From: Sediminibacterium sp. | Lineage (GTDB): Bacteria > Bacteroidota > Bacteroidia > Chitinophagales > Chitinophagaceae | Direction: 5' to 3' | Assembly (NCBI GenBank): GCA_017537025.1 | Contig: JAFWCB010000008.1 | Location: 124,001-188,000, forward strand | DNA length: 64,000 nucleotides | In this document: positions 46,509 through 58,718 of the stretch, piece after piece | How the letters are laid out: each line of letters starts with the position of its first letter | Numbering within the stretch: the stretch's first letter is position 1 | Notes under the pieces: generated by a model | Databases searched by the model: none | The model's input: the letters and a program-made list of their open reading frames with translations, nothing else | What the model was told of the DNA's origin: nothing | Program-made: the position numbers and the translations under genes

Positions 46509-47792
46509 ATGAGCGAATCATTAACTATATCAAGCAACAAAGTGGTAGATGCACCTTATTTCGGGTTGCGTATTGAGGAAGCTATTGCCAGATTACAATC
46601 TGTTGTAACACATACACCACTTACCTATAGTGCCACACTCTCTAAAAAGTATAAAAGCCGCATCTATTTAAAAAGAGAGGACCTGCAAATTGTTAGGTCT
46701 TATAAGCTAAGAGGTGCCTACAATATGATGAGTAGCCTTTCGGCCGATCAATTGCAGCGAGGGGTAGTATGTGCAAGCGCAGGTAATCATGCGCAAGGGT
46801 TTGCGTATAGCTGTAAAAAATTGAATATAAAAGGGGTAGTATTCATGCCGATTATTACACCTAATCAAAAAGTTTCTCAAACTAAAATGTTTGGAGACGG
46901 AAATATCGAAGTAAAATTGGTAGGGGATACATTTGATGATTGTGCTACGGCCGCAAAAGCATATACCGAAGCTCATAATATGTATTTTATTCCGCCTTTT
47001 GATGATGAAAGAATAATAGCCGGACAAGCAACGGTTGGCGTTGAAATAGTTGATGATTTAGATTCGATCGATTTTGTTTTTGCACCTGTAGGCGGTGGTG
47101 GGTTAACTGCCGGAGTAGGCGCCTATTTTAAAACGGTATCTCCCACTACCAAAATAATTGGTGTAGAGCCCGAAGGTGCCCCTTCAATGATGGCAGCTTT
47201 GGAAGCAGGCGAACCTGTAACATTGGATAATATTGAAAGATTCGTAGATGGTGCAGCTGTTAAACGCGTTGGAACAACAACCTATCATATCTGTAAACAA
47301 GTGCTTGATCAAATGTGCTTGGTAAATGAGGGAAAAGTTTGCTCTACCATTTTGCAACTCTATAATGAAGATGCGATTGTGGTAGAACCCGCTGGAGCCT
47401 TATCTATTGCCATACTCGATGAATTTGCTGAAGCCATTAAAGATAAAACAGTAGTATGTATTGTTAGTGGGAGTAATAATGATATTGATCGGATGCAGGA
47501 AATCAAAGAACGCTCCTTACAGTACGAGGGGCTTAAACATTATTTTTTGATACGATTTGCTCAACGGCCAGGGGCTTTAAAAGAGTTTGTAAATCATGTA
47601 CTAGGGCCTACAGATGATATTATCCGATTTGAATATATGCAAAAGCATAATAAGGAAACCGGGCCCGCTTTGGTTGGCATTGAAGTACAGCAAAAAGCTG
47701 ATTATGATGTATTACTTGAAAATATGAACCGATTTCATATTAATTACACAGCTTTAAATGATCACGATAATTTATTTGGGTATTTGGTATAA
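46509..47792 (+). CDS. ilvA: Threonine dehydratase (biosynthetic)
   Basis: 427 aa from ATG 46509. PLP Lys in VRSYKLRGAYN, phosphate loop GGGGLTAGV, Ser/Ala region VCIVSGSNND. A single ACT-like C-terminal domain (about 340-427; HYFLIRFAQRPGALKEF) replaces the two of E. coli IlvA, as in many Bacteroidota. It converts threonine to 2-oxobutyrate for isoleucine. It stands directly before thrABC, so supplier and user of threonine share one transcript. Confidence 0.94.
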   Translation: MSESLTISSNKVVDAPYFGLRIEEAIARLQSVVTHTPLTYSATLSKKYKSRIYLKREDLQIVRSYKLRGAYNMMSSLSADQLQRGVVCASAGNHAQGFAYSCKKLNIKGVVFMPIITPNQKVSQTKMFGDGNIEVKLVGDTFDDCATAAKAYTEAHNMYFIPPFDDERIIAGQATVGVEIVDDLDSIDFVFAPVGGGGLTAGVGAYFKTVSPTTKIIGVEPEGAPSMMAALEAGEPVTLDNIERFVDGAAVKRVGTTTYHICKQVLDQMCLVNEGKVCSTILQLYNEDAIVVEPAGALSIAILDEFAEAIKDKTVVCIVSGSNNDIDRMQEIKERSLQYEGLKHYFLIRFAQRPGALKEFVNHVLGPTDDIIRFEYMQKHNKETGPALVGIEVQQKADYDVLLENMNRFHINYTALNDHDNLFGYLV

Positions 47793-47801
47793 TAATAAAA
47801 T

Positions 47802-50246
47802 ATGCAGGTATTAAAATTTGGGGGGAGTTCAGTAGCTAATGCCGAGAATATTCAAAAAGTATTAGCAATAGTAAGAAAGGCCAGTAGTAAAGATCAAACT
47901 ATCGTTGTAGTATCTGCCCTTGGTGGCGTAACAGATCAACTTTTACAAATTGGTGCTTTGGCTGCAGCAGGCAATGAAGCATTTAAAGAAGATATCAAGC
48001 TACTGGAGCAAAAACATCTTGATACGGTTCGTACATTACTTCCTATACAAGCACAAAGTGCTACCCTCAGTTGGGTAAAACAGCAGTTGAATGAATTAGA
48101 AAATTTGTGTGATGGTATTTTCTTATTAGGAGAATTATCTCCCCGTATTAAAGATAGAGTAGCCAGTTATGGTGAATTATTATCTTCATACATTATTGCA
48201 GCAACAGCCAATGCTCATCAATTATCCATTAAATGGGTCGATTCACGAAAACTGATTATAACAAATGCGCAATATGGGAATGCGGCTGTTCTTTTTGATA
48301 AAACCAATCATGCTATTCAATCTTATCTAAAAGAAAATAACGCATCAGTATATCTAGCTCCAGGTTTTATTGCTGCAGATGAAAAAGGGTATACTACAAC
48401 ACTGGGAAGAGGTGGCTCGGATTATACAGGAGCTATCTATGCCGCAGCTACCCATGCAACTGATTTGGAAATATGGACCGATGTAAGCGGTATGATGACA
48501 GCTGATCCGCGCCAGGTACAGCACCCTAAACATATCGAACGTATCTCTTATCAGGAAGCCATGGAGCTTTCCCATTTCGGTGCAAAAATTATTTATCCGC
48601 CAACGATTCAACCGGTAATGAAAAAAAATATTCCGGTTTGGATCAAAAATACCTTCGAGCCCGAAGCTTTTGGCACCATTATAGAAGGAAAAGTTACGCA
48701 TAACGAAGATATTATAAGAGGTATATCCAGTATTAGCGCTATTAGTTTACTAAGCTTAGAAGGGAGTGGTATGATTGGTATACCCGGCTTTTCGAAGAGA
48801 TTATTTGAGGCTTTAGCTACGCAACAAATCAATGTGATCTTAATTACACAAAGTTCATCGGAACATTCTATTTGTGTTGGCATTAATGAACAAGATTCAG
48901 CCCTGGCGAAACAAACCGTTGATTCCGTATTTGATTATGAGATTCAAACAGGTAAAGTAGATCCTGTTAAGATTGAAAGCGGATTAAGTATTGTTGCACT
49001 TGTTGGAGAGCAAATGAAAAGTCACCCTGGCATCAGTGGTAAAATGTTTGGCGCTTTAGGAAGGAACGGCATCAATGTGCGGGCTATTGCACAAGGTTCT
49101 TCAGAAAAAAATATTTCTGCTGTGTTATCAGCCAGCGATGTAAAAAAAGCCATTAATGTACTGCATGAAGCTTTTTTTGAAGCAACGTACAAGCAATTAA
49201 ACATATTTATAGCAGGTGCTGGAAATGTTGGCGGTAAATTAATTCAACAAATCCGGCAACAATTTTCCTATTTAAAAGAACAATTAAAACTACAAATTCA
49301 AGTAGTGGGTATTGTTAATAGTAAAAAGATTTTATTAAACGATACAGGTATTGATTTACATGAATGGAAGGATTCGTTAGAAAATGCATCTCAGGGAAAT
49401 ATATACGATTTTGTTGAAGCGATTATCAATAAGAATTTGCGTAATAGTGTTTTTGTAGATGTTACTGCTAATGCAGAAGTAGCTACCGTATACGATAAAC
49501 TATTAGCTAAAAGTATTGCCGTAGTGGCATGTAATAAAATTGCCTGCTCATCTGCTTATACAAAATACCAAAAATTAAAATCCTTATCCCGCGAATTCAA
49601 TGCGCCCTTTCTTTTCGAAACTAATGTGGGTGCAGGATTACCGGTTATTGGTACATTAAATGATTTGGTAAGAAGTGGCGATAAAGTAAATAGCATACAA
49701 GCCGTACTTTCCGGTACGTTGAATTTTGTTTTTAATCATTATGACGGCACTATTCCTTTTGCTGACATTGTTAAACGCGCTCAAGCAGAAGGGTATACAG
49801 AGCCCGATCCGCGACTAGACCTGGGCGGTACAGATGTAATGCGTAAAATTATGATATTGGCGAGAGAGGCCGGCGAACGTATTGAAATGGAACATATTGA
49901 GAATCAATACTTTTTACCGGCATCATGTTTTGAGGGATCGGTAGAAGATTTTTATGCAGAAATGGCTAAACAAGAGGCGCATTTTAAAGCCTTGTATGAA
50001 GCCGCTAAAGCTAAAGATTGTAAACTAAAGTTTGTTGCAGCATATAAAAATGGAAAAGCCAAAGTTGGCTTAGAACATATACCCGCCGATTCAGATTTTT
50101 ATCATTTATACGGAAAAGATAATTTGGTTTTATTTTACACAGAGCGTTACCCCGAACAACCTTTGGTAATTAAAGGTGCAGGAGCAGGTGCCGATGTGAC
50201 TGCATCGGGCGTATTTGCAGATATTATAAGAGTAAGTGGTTCATGA
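47802..50246 (+). CDS. thrA: Bifunctional aspartokinase/homoserine dehydrogenase
   Basis: 814 aa, full-length ThrA. N-terminal aspartokinase (1-290; MQVLKFGGSSVANAENI, TTLGRGGSDYTGA), two ACT-like domains (about 310-455), C-terminal homoserine dehydrogenase (465-814; FIAGAGNVGGKL Rossmann motif, catalytic Lys region AEGYTEPDPRLDLGG). First and third steps from aspartate to threonine; asd (second step) is not in the window. Overlaps thrB by 4 nt (ATGA). Confidence 0.97.
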   Translation: MQVLKFGGSSVANAENIQKVLAIVRKASSKDQTIVVVSALGGVTDQLLQIGALAAAGNEAFKEDIKLLEQKHLDTVRTLLPIQAQSATLSWVKQQLNELENLCDGIFLLGELSPRIKDRVASYGELLSSYIIAATANAHQLSIKWVDSRKLIITNAQYGNAAVLFDKTNHAIQSYLKENNASVYLAPGFIAADEKGYTTTLGRGGSDYTGAIYAAATHATDLEIWTDVSGMMTADPRQVQHPKHIERISYQEAMELSHFGAKIIYPPTIQPVMKKNIPVWIKNTFEPEAFGTIIEGKVTHNEDIIRGISSISAISLLSLEGSGMIGIPGFSKRLFEALATQQINVILITQSSSEHSICVGINEQDSALAKQTVDSVFDYEIQTGKVDPVKIESGLSIVALVGEQMKSHPGISGKMFGALGRNGINVRAIAQGSSEKNISAVLSASDVKKAINVLHEAFFEATYKQLNIFIAGAGNVGGKLIQQIRQQFSYLKEQLKLQIQVVGIVNSKKILLNDTGIDLHEWKDSLENASQGNIYDFVEAIINKNLRNSVFVDVTANAEVATVYDKLLAKSIAVVACNKIACSSAYTKYQKLKSLSREFNAPFLFETNVGAGLPVIGTLNDLVRSGDKVNSIQAVLSGTLNFVFNHYDGTIPFADIVKRAQAEGYTEPDPRLDLGGTDVMRKIMILAREAGERIEMEHIENQYFLPASCFEGSVEDFYAEMAKQEAHFKALYEAAKAKDCKLKFVAAYKNGKAKVGLEHIPADSDFYHLYGKDNLVLFYTERYPEQPLVIKGAGAGADVTASGVFADIIRVSGS

Positions 50247-51175
50247 GTAAACTTTCAACGATAACGGTACATGCTCCCGCAACCGTGGCGAATATGGTAT
50301 GCGGATTTGATGTATTAGGTTTTGCTGTAAATGAACCTTATGATATTATGCAATTAACCCTTGTTAATGAACCGGGTATCACTATTCATAATAACGATAA
50401 CTATAATTTACCTACAGATCCTGATAAGAATGTGGCTGGTGCTGCATTACAAGCTTTGATGGAAGAACTTACGATACCTGTGGGTTTCGATCTTACCATT
50501 ACCAAACAAATAAAGCCGGGGAGCGGTGTTGGATCGAGTGCTGCCAGTTCAGCGGGAGCGGTAGCAGCGGCGAATTATTTATTAGGTAATATTTTTTCGC
50601 AGGAAGACTTGGTTCGATTTGCCATGAATGGAGAAAAATTAGCTTCCGGTGTAAAACATGCAGATAATATCGCGCCATGTATTTTTGGTGGTGTTACTTT
50701 AATACGATCTATTTTTCCTTTAGATATTATTTCTTTAACTGCTCCCGAATTATTTGTTACTATCGTTCATCCTCAAATTGAAGTACGTACATCCGATGCA
50801 CGAAGTATTTTAAAACAACAGGTTTTATTGAAGGATGCAATAAGGCAGTGGGGTAACATTGCAGGATTAGTTGCAGGGCTTCAACAAAAAGATTATGACC
50901 TGATCGGCAGGTCTTTGGAGGATGTGTTGATTGAGCCAGTTCGGAGTATTTTGATTCCGGGTTTCGATGAAGTAAAACAAAGATCAAAAACTGTTGGCGC
51001 TTTAGGTGGAGGTATTTCAGGCTCTGGTCCTTCCATTTTTATGTTGAGTAAAGAAAAAGAAATAGCAAACAGCGTAGCCTCAGAAATGGAAGCCGTATAT
51101 CAATCACTTCATGTCGATCATCATATTTATATTACTACCATAAACACTAACGGCGTAACCCTCTTTGCGCCTTAG
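50243..51175 (+). CDS. thrB: Homoserine kinase
   Basis: 310 aa GHMP kinase with the ATP loop KPGSGVGSSAASSAGAVAA near 92-110 and C-terminal GGGISGSGPSIF. Makes phosphohomoserine. Start overlaps the thrA stop. Confidence 0.96.
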   Translation: MSKLSTITVHAPATVANMVCGFDVLGFAVNEPYDIMQLTLVNEPGITIHNNDNYNLPTDPDKNVAGAALQALMEELTIPVGFDLTITKQIKPGSGVGSSAASSAGAVAAANYLLGNIFSQEDLVRFAMNGEKLASGVKHADNIAPCIFGGVTLIRSIFPLDIISLTAPELFVTIVHPQIEVRTSDARSILKQQVLLKDAIRQWGNIAGLVAGLQQKDYDLIGRSLEDVLIEPVRSILIPGFDEVKQRSKTVGALGGGISGSGPSIFMLSKEKEIANSVASEMEAVYQSLHVDHHIYITTINTNGVTLFAP

Positions 51176-51199
51176 CGACTTAGCGTTTAATTTAATCCA

Positions 51200-52498
51200 G
51201 TGAAATATTTCAGCCTACATCATTCCTCTCCTTATGTTGACTTTAAAGAAGCAGCCTTACGCGGACAAGCTCCGGATAAAGGATTGTATTTCCCTCTAAC
51301 CATACCTTCTCTTGATAGTAAATGGATTACTGATTTTCCAAAGTTGGGTAAAACAGATATTGGTTTTGCGATCATGCAACCTTATGTGGGCAATACGATA
51401 CCCGATGATGTATTATATCGGATCATAGAAGAAACCATTGATTTTGATTTTCCATTACTACCAATCTCTTCATCAATATCATCTTTCGAATTATTTCACG
51501 GGCCAACCCTGGCTTTTAAAGATGTTGGCGCTCGCTTCATGAGCAGGTGCCTCGGGTATTTTGCCTGTGATCAAAATGTAAAAACTACAGTGTTGGTGGC
51601 TACTTCAGGAGATACAGGTGGGGCAGTAGCCAATGGTTTTTTGGGAATAGAGGGAGTAGATGTAGTTATTTTATATCCTTCAGGTAAAGTAAGTACGGTG
51701 CAAGAGTTGCAGTTAACTACTTGTGGACAGAATATCACGGCTTTAGAAATAGATGGAACCTTCGATGATTGTCAGGCTTTGGTTAAGCAGGCATTTATGG
51801 ATATAGATCTGCAAAAGAAACTTAACCTCACATCTGCTAATTCAATTAATATAGCTCGCTGGTTACCACAGCAATTATATTATTTTTTTGCAGCACAAGT
51901 TTGGGATATTGAAAAGCCTCCTGTAATTGCAGTACCAAGCGGGAATTTCGGAAACCTTTGTGCAGGATTACTGGCCTACCGCTCCGGCTTACCGGTGAAA
52001 CATTTTGTTGCCGCTTGTAATATCAATGATACTGTATCTTCTTTTTTACAAACAGGACATTATGCACCAAAGCCCGCTGTAGCTACTATTTCGAATGCCA
52101 TGGATGTGGCAGCCCCAAGCAATTTTGTTCGCATTATGGAAATTTTTCACCAACAAGTAGGCGATCTAAAAAAAATGGTGAGTGGCTATTCTGTTAGTGA
52201 TGATATTACTAAAAAAACGGTGGCATCAGTTTATAAAAACTATGGATATATATTAGATCCCCACGGTGCTGTGGCTTATTATGCTCTCGAACAGTTTCTT
52301 TCTAGCCATGCCGATGAAAAAGGTTTTATACTTGAAACAGCGCATCCTATAAAATTCCCGGAAACAGTTGAAACTATCATTGGAGATAAAATTCCGATAC
52401 CTGCAGCTGTAGCTCCCTTGTTTCATAAACAAAAAAAATCGATACACATAGCCGCTAGTTTTGACGTATTAAAAGAGCTGTTATTCGATAGATACTAA
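51200..52498 (+). CDS. thrC: Threonine synthase
   Basis: 432 aa from a GTG start (MKYFSLHHSSPYVDFKEAAL is the family N-terminus). PLP Lys in HGPTLAFKDVGARF; SGDTGGAVANGF binds phosphate. Converts phosphohomoserine to threonine, which IlvA of the same operon uses. Last gene of the operon; a terminator follows 7 nt later. Confidence 0.96.
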   Translation: MKYFSLHHSSPYVDFKEAALRGQAPDKGLYFPLTIPSLDSKWITDFPKLGKTDIGFAIMQPYVGNTIPDDVLYRIIEETIDFDFPLLPISSSISSFELFHGPTLAFKDVGARFMSRCLGYFACDQNVKTTVLVATSGDTGGAVANGFLGIEGVDVVILYPSGKVSTVQELQLTTCGQNITALEIDGTFDDCQALVKQAFMDIDLQKKLNLTSANSINIARWLPQQLYYFFAAQVWDIEKPPVIAVPSGNFGNLCAGLLAYRSGLPVKHFVAACNINDTVSSFLQTGHYAPKPAVATISNAMDVAAPSNFVRIMEIFHQQVGDLKKMVSGYSVSDDITKKTVASVYKNYGYILDPHGAVAYYALEQFLSSHADEKGFILETAHPIKFPETVETIIGDKIPIPAAVAPLFHKQKKSIHIAASFDVLKELLFDRY

Positions 52499-52505
52499 TT
52501 AAAAA

Positions 52506-52530
52506 GGCGACTCCCTTGGAGCCGCCTTTA
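52506..52530. terminator. Bidirectional terminator between thrC and katG
   Basis: GGCG-A-CTCC (52506-52514), CTT loop, GGAG-C-CGCC (52518-52526). T-rich on both sides: TTTA on the plus strand, five T on the minus strand. It serves the convergent thrC and katG. Confidence 0.85.
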
Positions 52531-52548
52531 GATATAGTGGATTTTAAA

Positions 52549-54768
<2,220 letters not shown>

Positions 54769-54801
54769 TTAAGATGATAAAATATTGCACAAGATTAGGG
54801 C

Positions 54802-54856
54802 TTATCAATGGATAATTCAAATTGATTATCTTTATGATAATATAGATTTAATCTAT
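54802..54856. promoter_or_regulatory. OxyR operator region between katG and oxyR
   Basis: Three inverted repeats in a row: TTATC-N4-GATAA (54802-54815), ATTATC-N5-GATAAT (54825-54841) and ATAG-N7-CTAT (54842-54856). The last fits the E. coli OxyR half-site ATAGntnnnanCTAT at every fixed position and overlaps the oxyR start codon, which suggests autorepression. Confidence 0.7.
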
Positions 54857-55787
54857 GACTTTAACTCAATTAGAATATATTGTTGCGGTAGATACCTATC
54901 GTCATTTTGCTTTGGCGGCAGCCCAATGCTATGTAACCCAGCCTACTTTGAGTATGCAATTACAAAAATTAGAAGACGCACTGGGTGTGAAGATATTTGA
55001 TCGAACAAAGCAGCCCGTTATTCCTACTGCTATTGGTATACGTATTATAGCACAAGCGAGACAAATTCTTCGGGAAGCAGAAAAAATACAAACATTGATT
55101 AATGAGGAGAAGAATATTACAACCGGAGAAATTAAACTAGGCATTATACCCACTTTAGCGCCTTATTTATTACCGGGATTATTTAAGCAGATGCGGGAAA
55201 AATACCCCCATTTGAATATGGTGATTAAGGAAACAATTACAGAAGAAATCATTCAAGAGCTAAAACAAAATAAGCTTGACTGCGGACTGGTAGTAACACC
55301 ATTAAAAGATGCTGCTATTAATGAATCACCTTTGTTTTATGAGGAATTATATGTGTATGTTTCCAAGAAGAACGCACTATATGATAAGAAGTATGTATTG
55401 GTAGATGATATCAACCCCGATCAGTTGTGGTTATTAGAAGAGGGGCATTGTTTTCGGAGTCAGGTTTTAAATCTTTGTGAATTACGGCGCACTGCTGATT
55501 TTCATTTTAATTATGCAACCGGGAATATTGAAACGCTGAAGCGCATGGTAGATAAATCAAATGGTATAACTATTTTACCTGAGTTGGCAGTTGCGGAATT
55601 TTCAAAGTCACAAATGAAATTAGTAAAACAATTAAAAGAGCCCCGACCTGCAAGAGAAGTTAGTTTGGTTACACATAGAGATCATATCAAAACCAAACTC
55701 ATTCAAACACTAAAAGATGAAATTTTAGCTATCATCCCTAAACCCATGCATCAAGTAAGAGGTAAGAAAGTGGTGGAGATAGAGTGA
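54855..55787 (+). CDS. oxyR: H2O2-sensing LysR-type regulator OxyR
   Basis: 310 aa. N-terminal winged HTH (1-60; FALAAAQCYVTQPTLSMQLQ) and LysR effector domain. The redox cysteines are at residues 199 and 208 (EGHCFRSQVLNLCELR), the same numbers and spacing as in E. coli OxyR. It forms an intramolecular disulfide on peroxide and activates katG, its divergent neighbour. Start codon lies within the operator palindrome. Confidence 0.95.
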   Translation: MTLTQLEYIVAVDTYRHFALAAAQCYVTQPTLSMQLQKLEDALGVKIFDRTKQPVIPTAIGIRIIAQARQILREAEKIQTLINEEKNITTGEIKLGIIPTLAPYLLPGLFKQMREKYPHLNMVIKETITEEIIQELKQNKLDCGLVVTPLKDAAINESPLFYEELYVYVSKKNALYDKKYVLVDDINPDQLWLLEEGHCFRSQVLNLCELRRTADFHFNYATGNIETLKRMVDKSNGITILPELAVAEFSKSQMKLVKQLKEPRPAREVSLVTHRDHIKTKLIQTLKDEILAIIPKPMHQVRGKKVVEIE

Positions 55788-55903
55788 TGGATTTTTAAGC
55801 TCATTAATGATGTTAACGTAATATTATTATTTTATTACTTTATCGTTGTATAAACCTTATGAAATAATTAAACTTTTAAATAAAGTTTTCTGAACGCTTA
55901 AGA

Positions 55904-55933
55904 TTGGCAGTTTTGGGTAGCCAAAACTACCAA
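55904..55933 (+). promoter_or_regulatory. Hairpin abutting TonB-receptor start codon
   Basis: TTGGCAGTTTTGG (55904-55916), 4-nt loop, CCAAAACTACCAA (55921-55933), one C-A mismatch. It ends 1 nt before the ATG at 55935 and would cover the ribosome-binding region in RNA; as DNA it could also be an operator. Confidence 0.55.
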
Positions 55934-55934
55934 T

Positions 55935-58703
55935 ATGATTATATTTCAGAAGAAATGTTTTTACATTTTAGCACTTATAATTTCTACTTTTTGCTTTACT
56001 ACGGTACGGTCACAATCCATTAAGGGAACTGTTACCGACGCCATAACAGGCGAAACCATGGCAGGAGCTACCGTAACTGTTAAAGAGGTGAATAAGTCGG
56101 TGCTAGTTGAACTTGATGGCAAATTCAGTATTAAAAATCTTAGTGGAGGAGATTATCATCTTCTTATCTCAACTATTAACTATAAACCTTTTGAACAACT
56201 AGTAAAGGTAGAAGCCAATAAAACTACCCTAGTAGCTATACGCTTAGAGCCTAGTGTGAAAGATATACAATCCGTAGTGGTAAGCAGTGTAGGTGCAGGA
56301 GGAGAAAAAAATATTCGCCTACTGGAAAAAAATGCGAGCCAGGTGCTTAATGTAGTATCTGCTAAGAATATTCAATTACTCCCCGATATCACAGTTGCCA
56401 ATGTACTACAAAGGGTAAGTGGCGTTACCATTGAAAGAAGCGGAAGTGGAGAAGCCAGATACCCCATCATTCGTGGAATGGATAAACGGTATATTAATAC
56501 ACTAGTTAACGGTATAAAAATTCCTAGTCCGGATAATAGAAGTCGCTTTATCCCACTAGATCTTTTTCCTTCAGAATTACTGGAAAGATTGGAAGTTATT
56601 AAAAGCCTAACACCTTCTATGGAAGCAGATGCTATTGGTGGTACGATTAATCTGGTGATGAAAGATGCACCGATGAAGAAGCTCTTTCAGATAAACTTTT
56701 CAACAGGATATAATAATATCTTTAGTACAGAAACTTATCAAAAGTTCAGCACATCCACTATCAATAAGCAATCACCTGCAGAAATTAATGGATTGACTTA
56801 TGTTGCAACACCCGCTGATTTTCCTGTTGCACATCTCAATTATACTAATAGAGCAACACCTTTAAACACTACCTTGGGTATTACATACGGGAATAGATTT
56901 GGGAAAGATAAAAAACTAGGATTTATTGTATCCGGAAGTTATCAGAATATATACAGAGGTACTACATCAAATTTCTTTTTGCCTAACTCTCAGCCCGGAC
57001 TGAATAATATCCCACTCTTTTCAAATCTTCAACTGAGAAAATATTCCGTACAAAGTATGCGTATAGGTATCAATACCAAATTGGACTACACCATTAACAG
57101 TAATAATAAAATATCACTTTCTTCTTCTTTTGTTCGGTTAGATGATTATCAAACAAGAGTTATATGGGATACCGTAGCACTGAATTCACTTATAAATAAT
57201 TCTTATAGAAGCCAATGGCAGTATATCTCTATTATTAGTAATAATTTACAAGGCTTACACAAACTATCATCTACCACTAAGATAGATTGGAATTTGGTTT
57301 ACTCTGTTGCGAATAATCATATTCCTGATTTAGCTGAGTACACATATCAATACCCAATTGTGGCCTCCAGTTTAGCTCCTGTTAAACTGCAAAGCATGAC
57401 GAGGAACTGGCAACATAACTCAGATAACGATGTAGCAGGGTATATGAATCTTACAAAAGACTTACAATTATTTAAAAAAGAATTTGAGTTAAAGGTTGGA
57501 GGATTGATCAGACATAAAACGCGAGACAATCTATATCATGCCTACTCTCTAAGTCCTATTTTAAATCAAGTTTTTACGGATATAAATTCAGCAACGGTTG
57601 TATTTAATCCCGTTTCAACCGGAACGCCTACTTTAAATGGAAATAACTATTCATTTACGGAAAATATTACTTCAGGTTATGTTCAGGGTAAATGGATACC
57701 AACAAATAAAATCGAGGTATTAGGAGGGATAAGATTTGAAAATACAAATCAAACTTATGTTACCTCTCTCACTAAAGATGTAGCAGCAAGGTCGGGTACT
57801 ATTTGGTACACGGATATACTCCCCAGCGGACAAATAAAATATGCGCTAACACAGTCGCAAACGCTCCGGTTCTCTTATTATAAAGCTTTAGCCAGACCAC
57901 AATTTTCCGAATTGATTCCAGACGGAGTAAACGCTGAATTCTTTAAAGAAGTAGGTGACCCCGTGAACCTAAAACATAGTGTTGCAGATAATATAGACCT
58001 TCGTTACGAGTATTATACCCGAGATGCAGGACAGATTTTATTAGGTGTTTTCTATAAAAATATTGCTGACCCTATCGAAATATCTGCTGTAAAGCCACTC
58101 AATGTTAATAACCTTTATTTACAACCGGTAAATATTGGTACTGCTACTAACTATGGATTTGAAGCTGTATTAACCAAATATTTTGGAATGTTTGGAATAA
58201 CAGCAAACTATACTTACACAAAGTCTGCAATTACAAATGATAGCCTTATTTATTCATCAAGAAATAGTAGTGGCATTATTGTATCATCGAGGGTTTCGGA
58301 AACCAGACCCTTGCAAGGACAATCAAATCATATTGGGAACCTTTCTTTTATTTATAAAAATCCCCGTATCGGATTAGATATGCAGGTTGCAACGGTTTAT
58401 ACCGGAGAAAGGATTTCTTTTATCAGTCCGTATTTAGGCTTGAATTATTGGCAAGCCCCTACAACGCAATTAGATTTTTCTTTTGAGAAAAGACTTGCTA
58501 GTCGTTTTACTTTCTACAGTAAAATAACGAATATAACAAATGCACCCTTTATGCTATTCCTGAAACAGCCATACAATACTTATGCAAGTACCAGCGGATC
58601 TAGGGCATTGGCTTTACAAACAGAACCAGACAGTAAAATAATAATCCAGAAAGATTTTTATGGCACTAATTTCTTATTCGGATTCAGATATAAATTAAAA
58701 TAA
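55935..58703 (+). CDS. TonB-dependent receptor
   Basis: 922 aa. Signal peptide (about 1-26), CarboxypepD_reg-like domain (27-115; IKGTVTDAITGETMAGATV), plug (130-240; NASQVLNVVSAKNIQL, SGVTIERSGSGEARY, ADAIGGTINLV), then a ~22-strand barrel with terminal FLFGFRYKLK. Full length. Substrate unknown; the genes after it (beta-helix lipoprotein, phosphatase) suggest a phosphate-containing substrate (inference). Not a SusC of the classical SusCD type, as no SusD follows. Confidence 0.92.
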   Translation: MIIFQKKCFYILALIISTFCFTTVRSQSIKGTVTDAITGETMAGATVTVKEVNKSVLVELDGKFSIKNLSGGDYHLLISTINYKPFEQLVKVEANKTTLVAIRLEPSVKDIQSVVVSSVGAGGEKNIRLLEKNASQVLNVVSAKNIQLLPDITVANVLQRVSGVTIERSGSGEARYPIIRGMDKRYINTLVNGIKIPSPDNRSRFIPLDLFPSELLERLEVIKSLTPSMEADAIGGTINLVMKDAPMKKLFQINFSTGYNNIFSTETYQKFSTSTINKQSPAEINGLTYVATPADFPVAHLNYTNRATPLNTTLGITYGNRFGKDKKLGFIVSGSYQNIYRGTTSNFFLPNSQPGLNNIPLFSNLQLRKYSVQSMRIGINTKLDYTINSNNKISLSSSFVRLDDYQTRVIWDTVALNSLINNSYRSQWQYISIISNNLQGLHKLSSTTKIDWNLVYSVANNHIPDLAEYTYQYPIVASSLAPVKLQSMTRNWQHNSDNDVAGYMNLTKDLQLFKKEFELKVGGLIRHKTRDNLYHAYSLSPILNQVFTDINSATVVFNPVSTGTPTLNGNNYSFTENITSGYVQGKWIPTNKIEVLGGIRFENTNQTYVTSLTKDVAARSGTIWYTDILPSGQIKYALTQSQTLRFSYYKALARPQFSELIPDGVNAEFFKEVGDPVNLKHSVADNIDLRYEYYTRDAGQILLGVFYKNIADPIEISAVKPLNVNNLYLQPVNIGTATNYGFEAVLTKYFGMFGITANYTYTKSAITNDSLIYSSRNSSGIIVSSRVSETRPLQGQSNHIGNLSFIYKNPRIGLDMQVATVYTGERISFISPYLGLNYWQAPTTQLDFSFEKRLASRFTFYSKITNITNAPFMLFLKQPYNTYASTSGSRALALQTEPDSKIIIQKDFYGTNFLFGFRYKLK

Positions 58704-58718
58704 ATACAACTGTTTATT

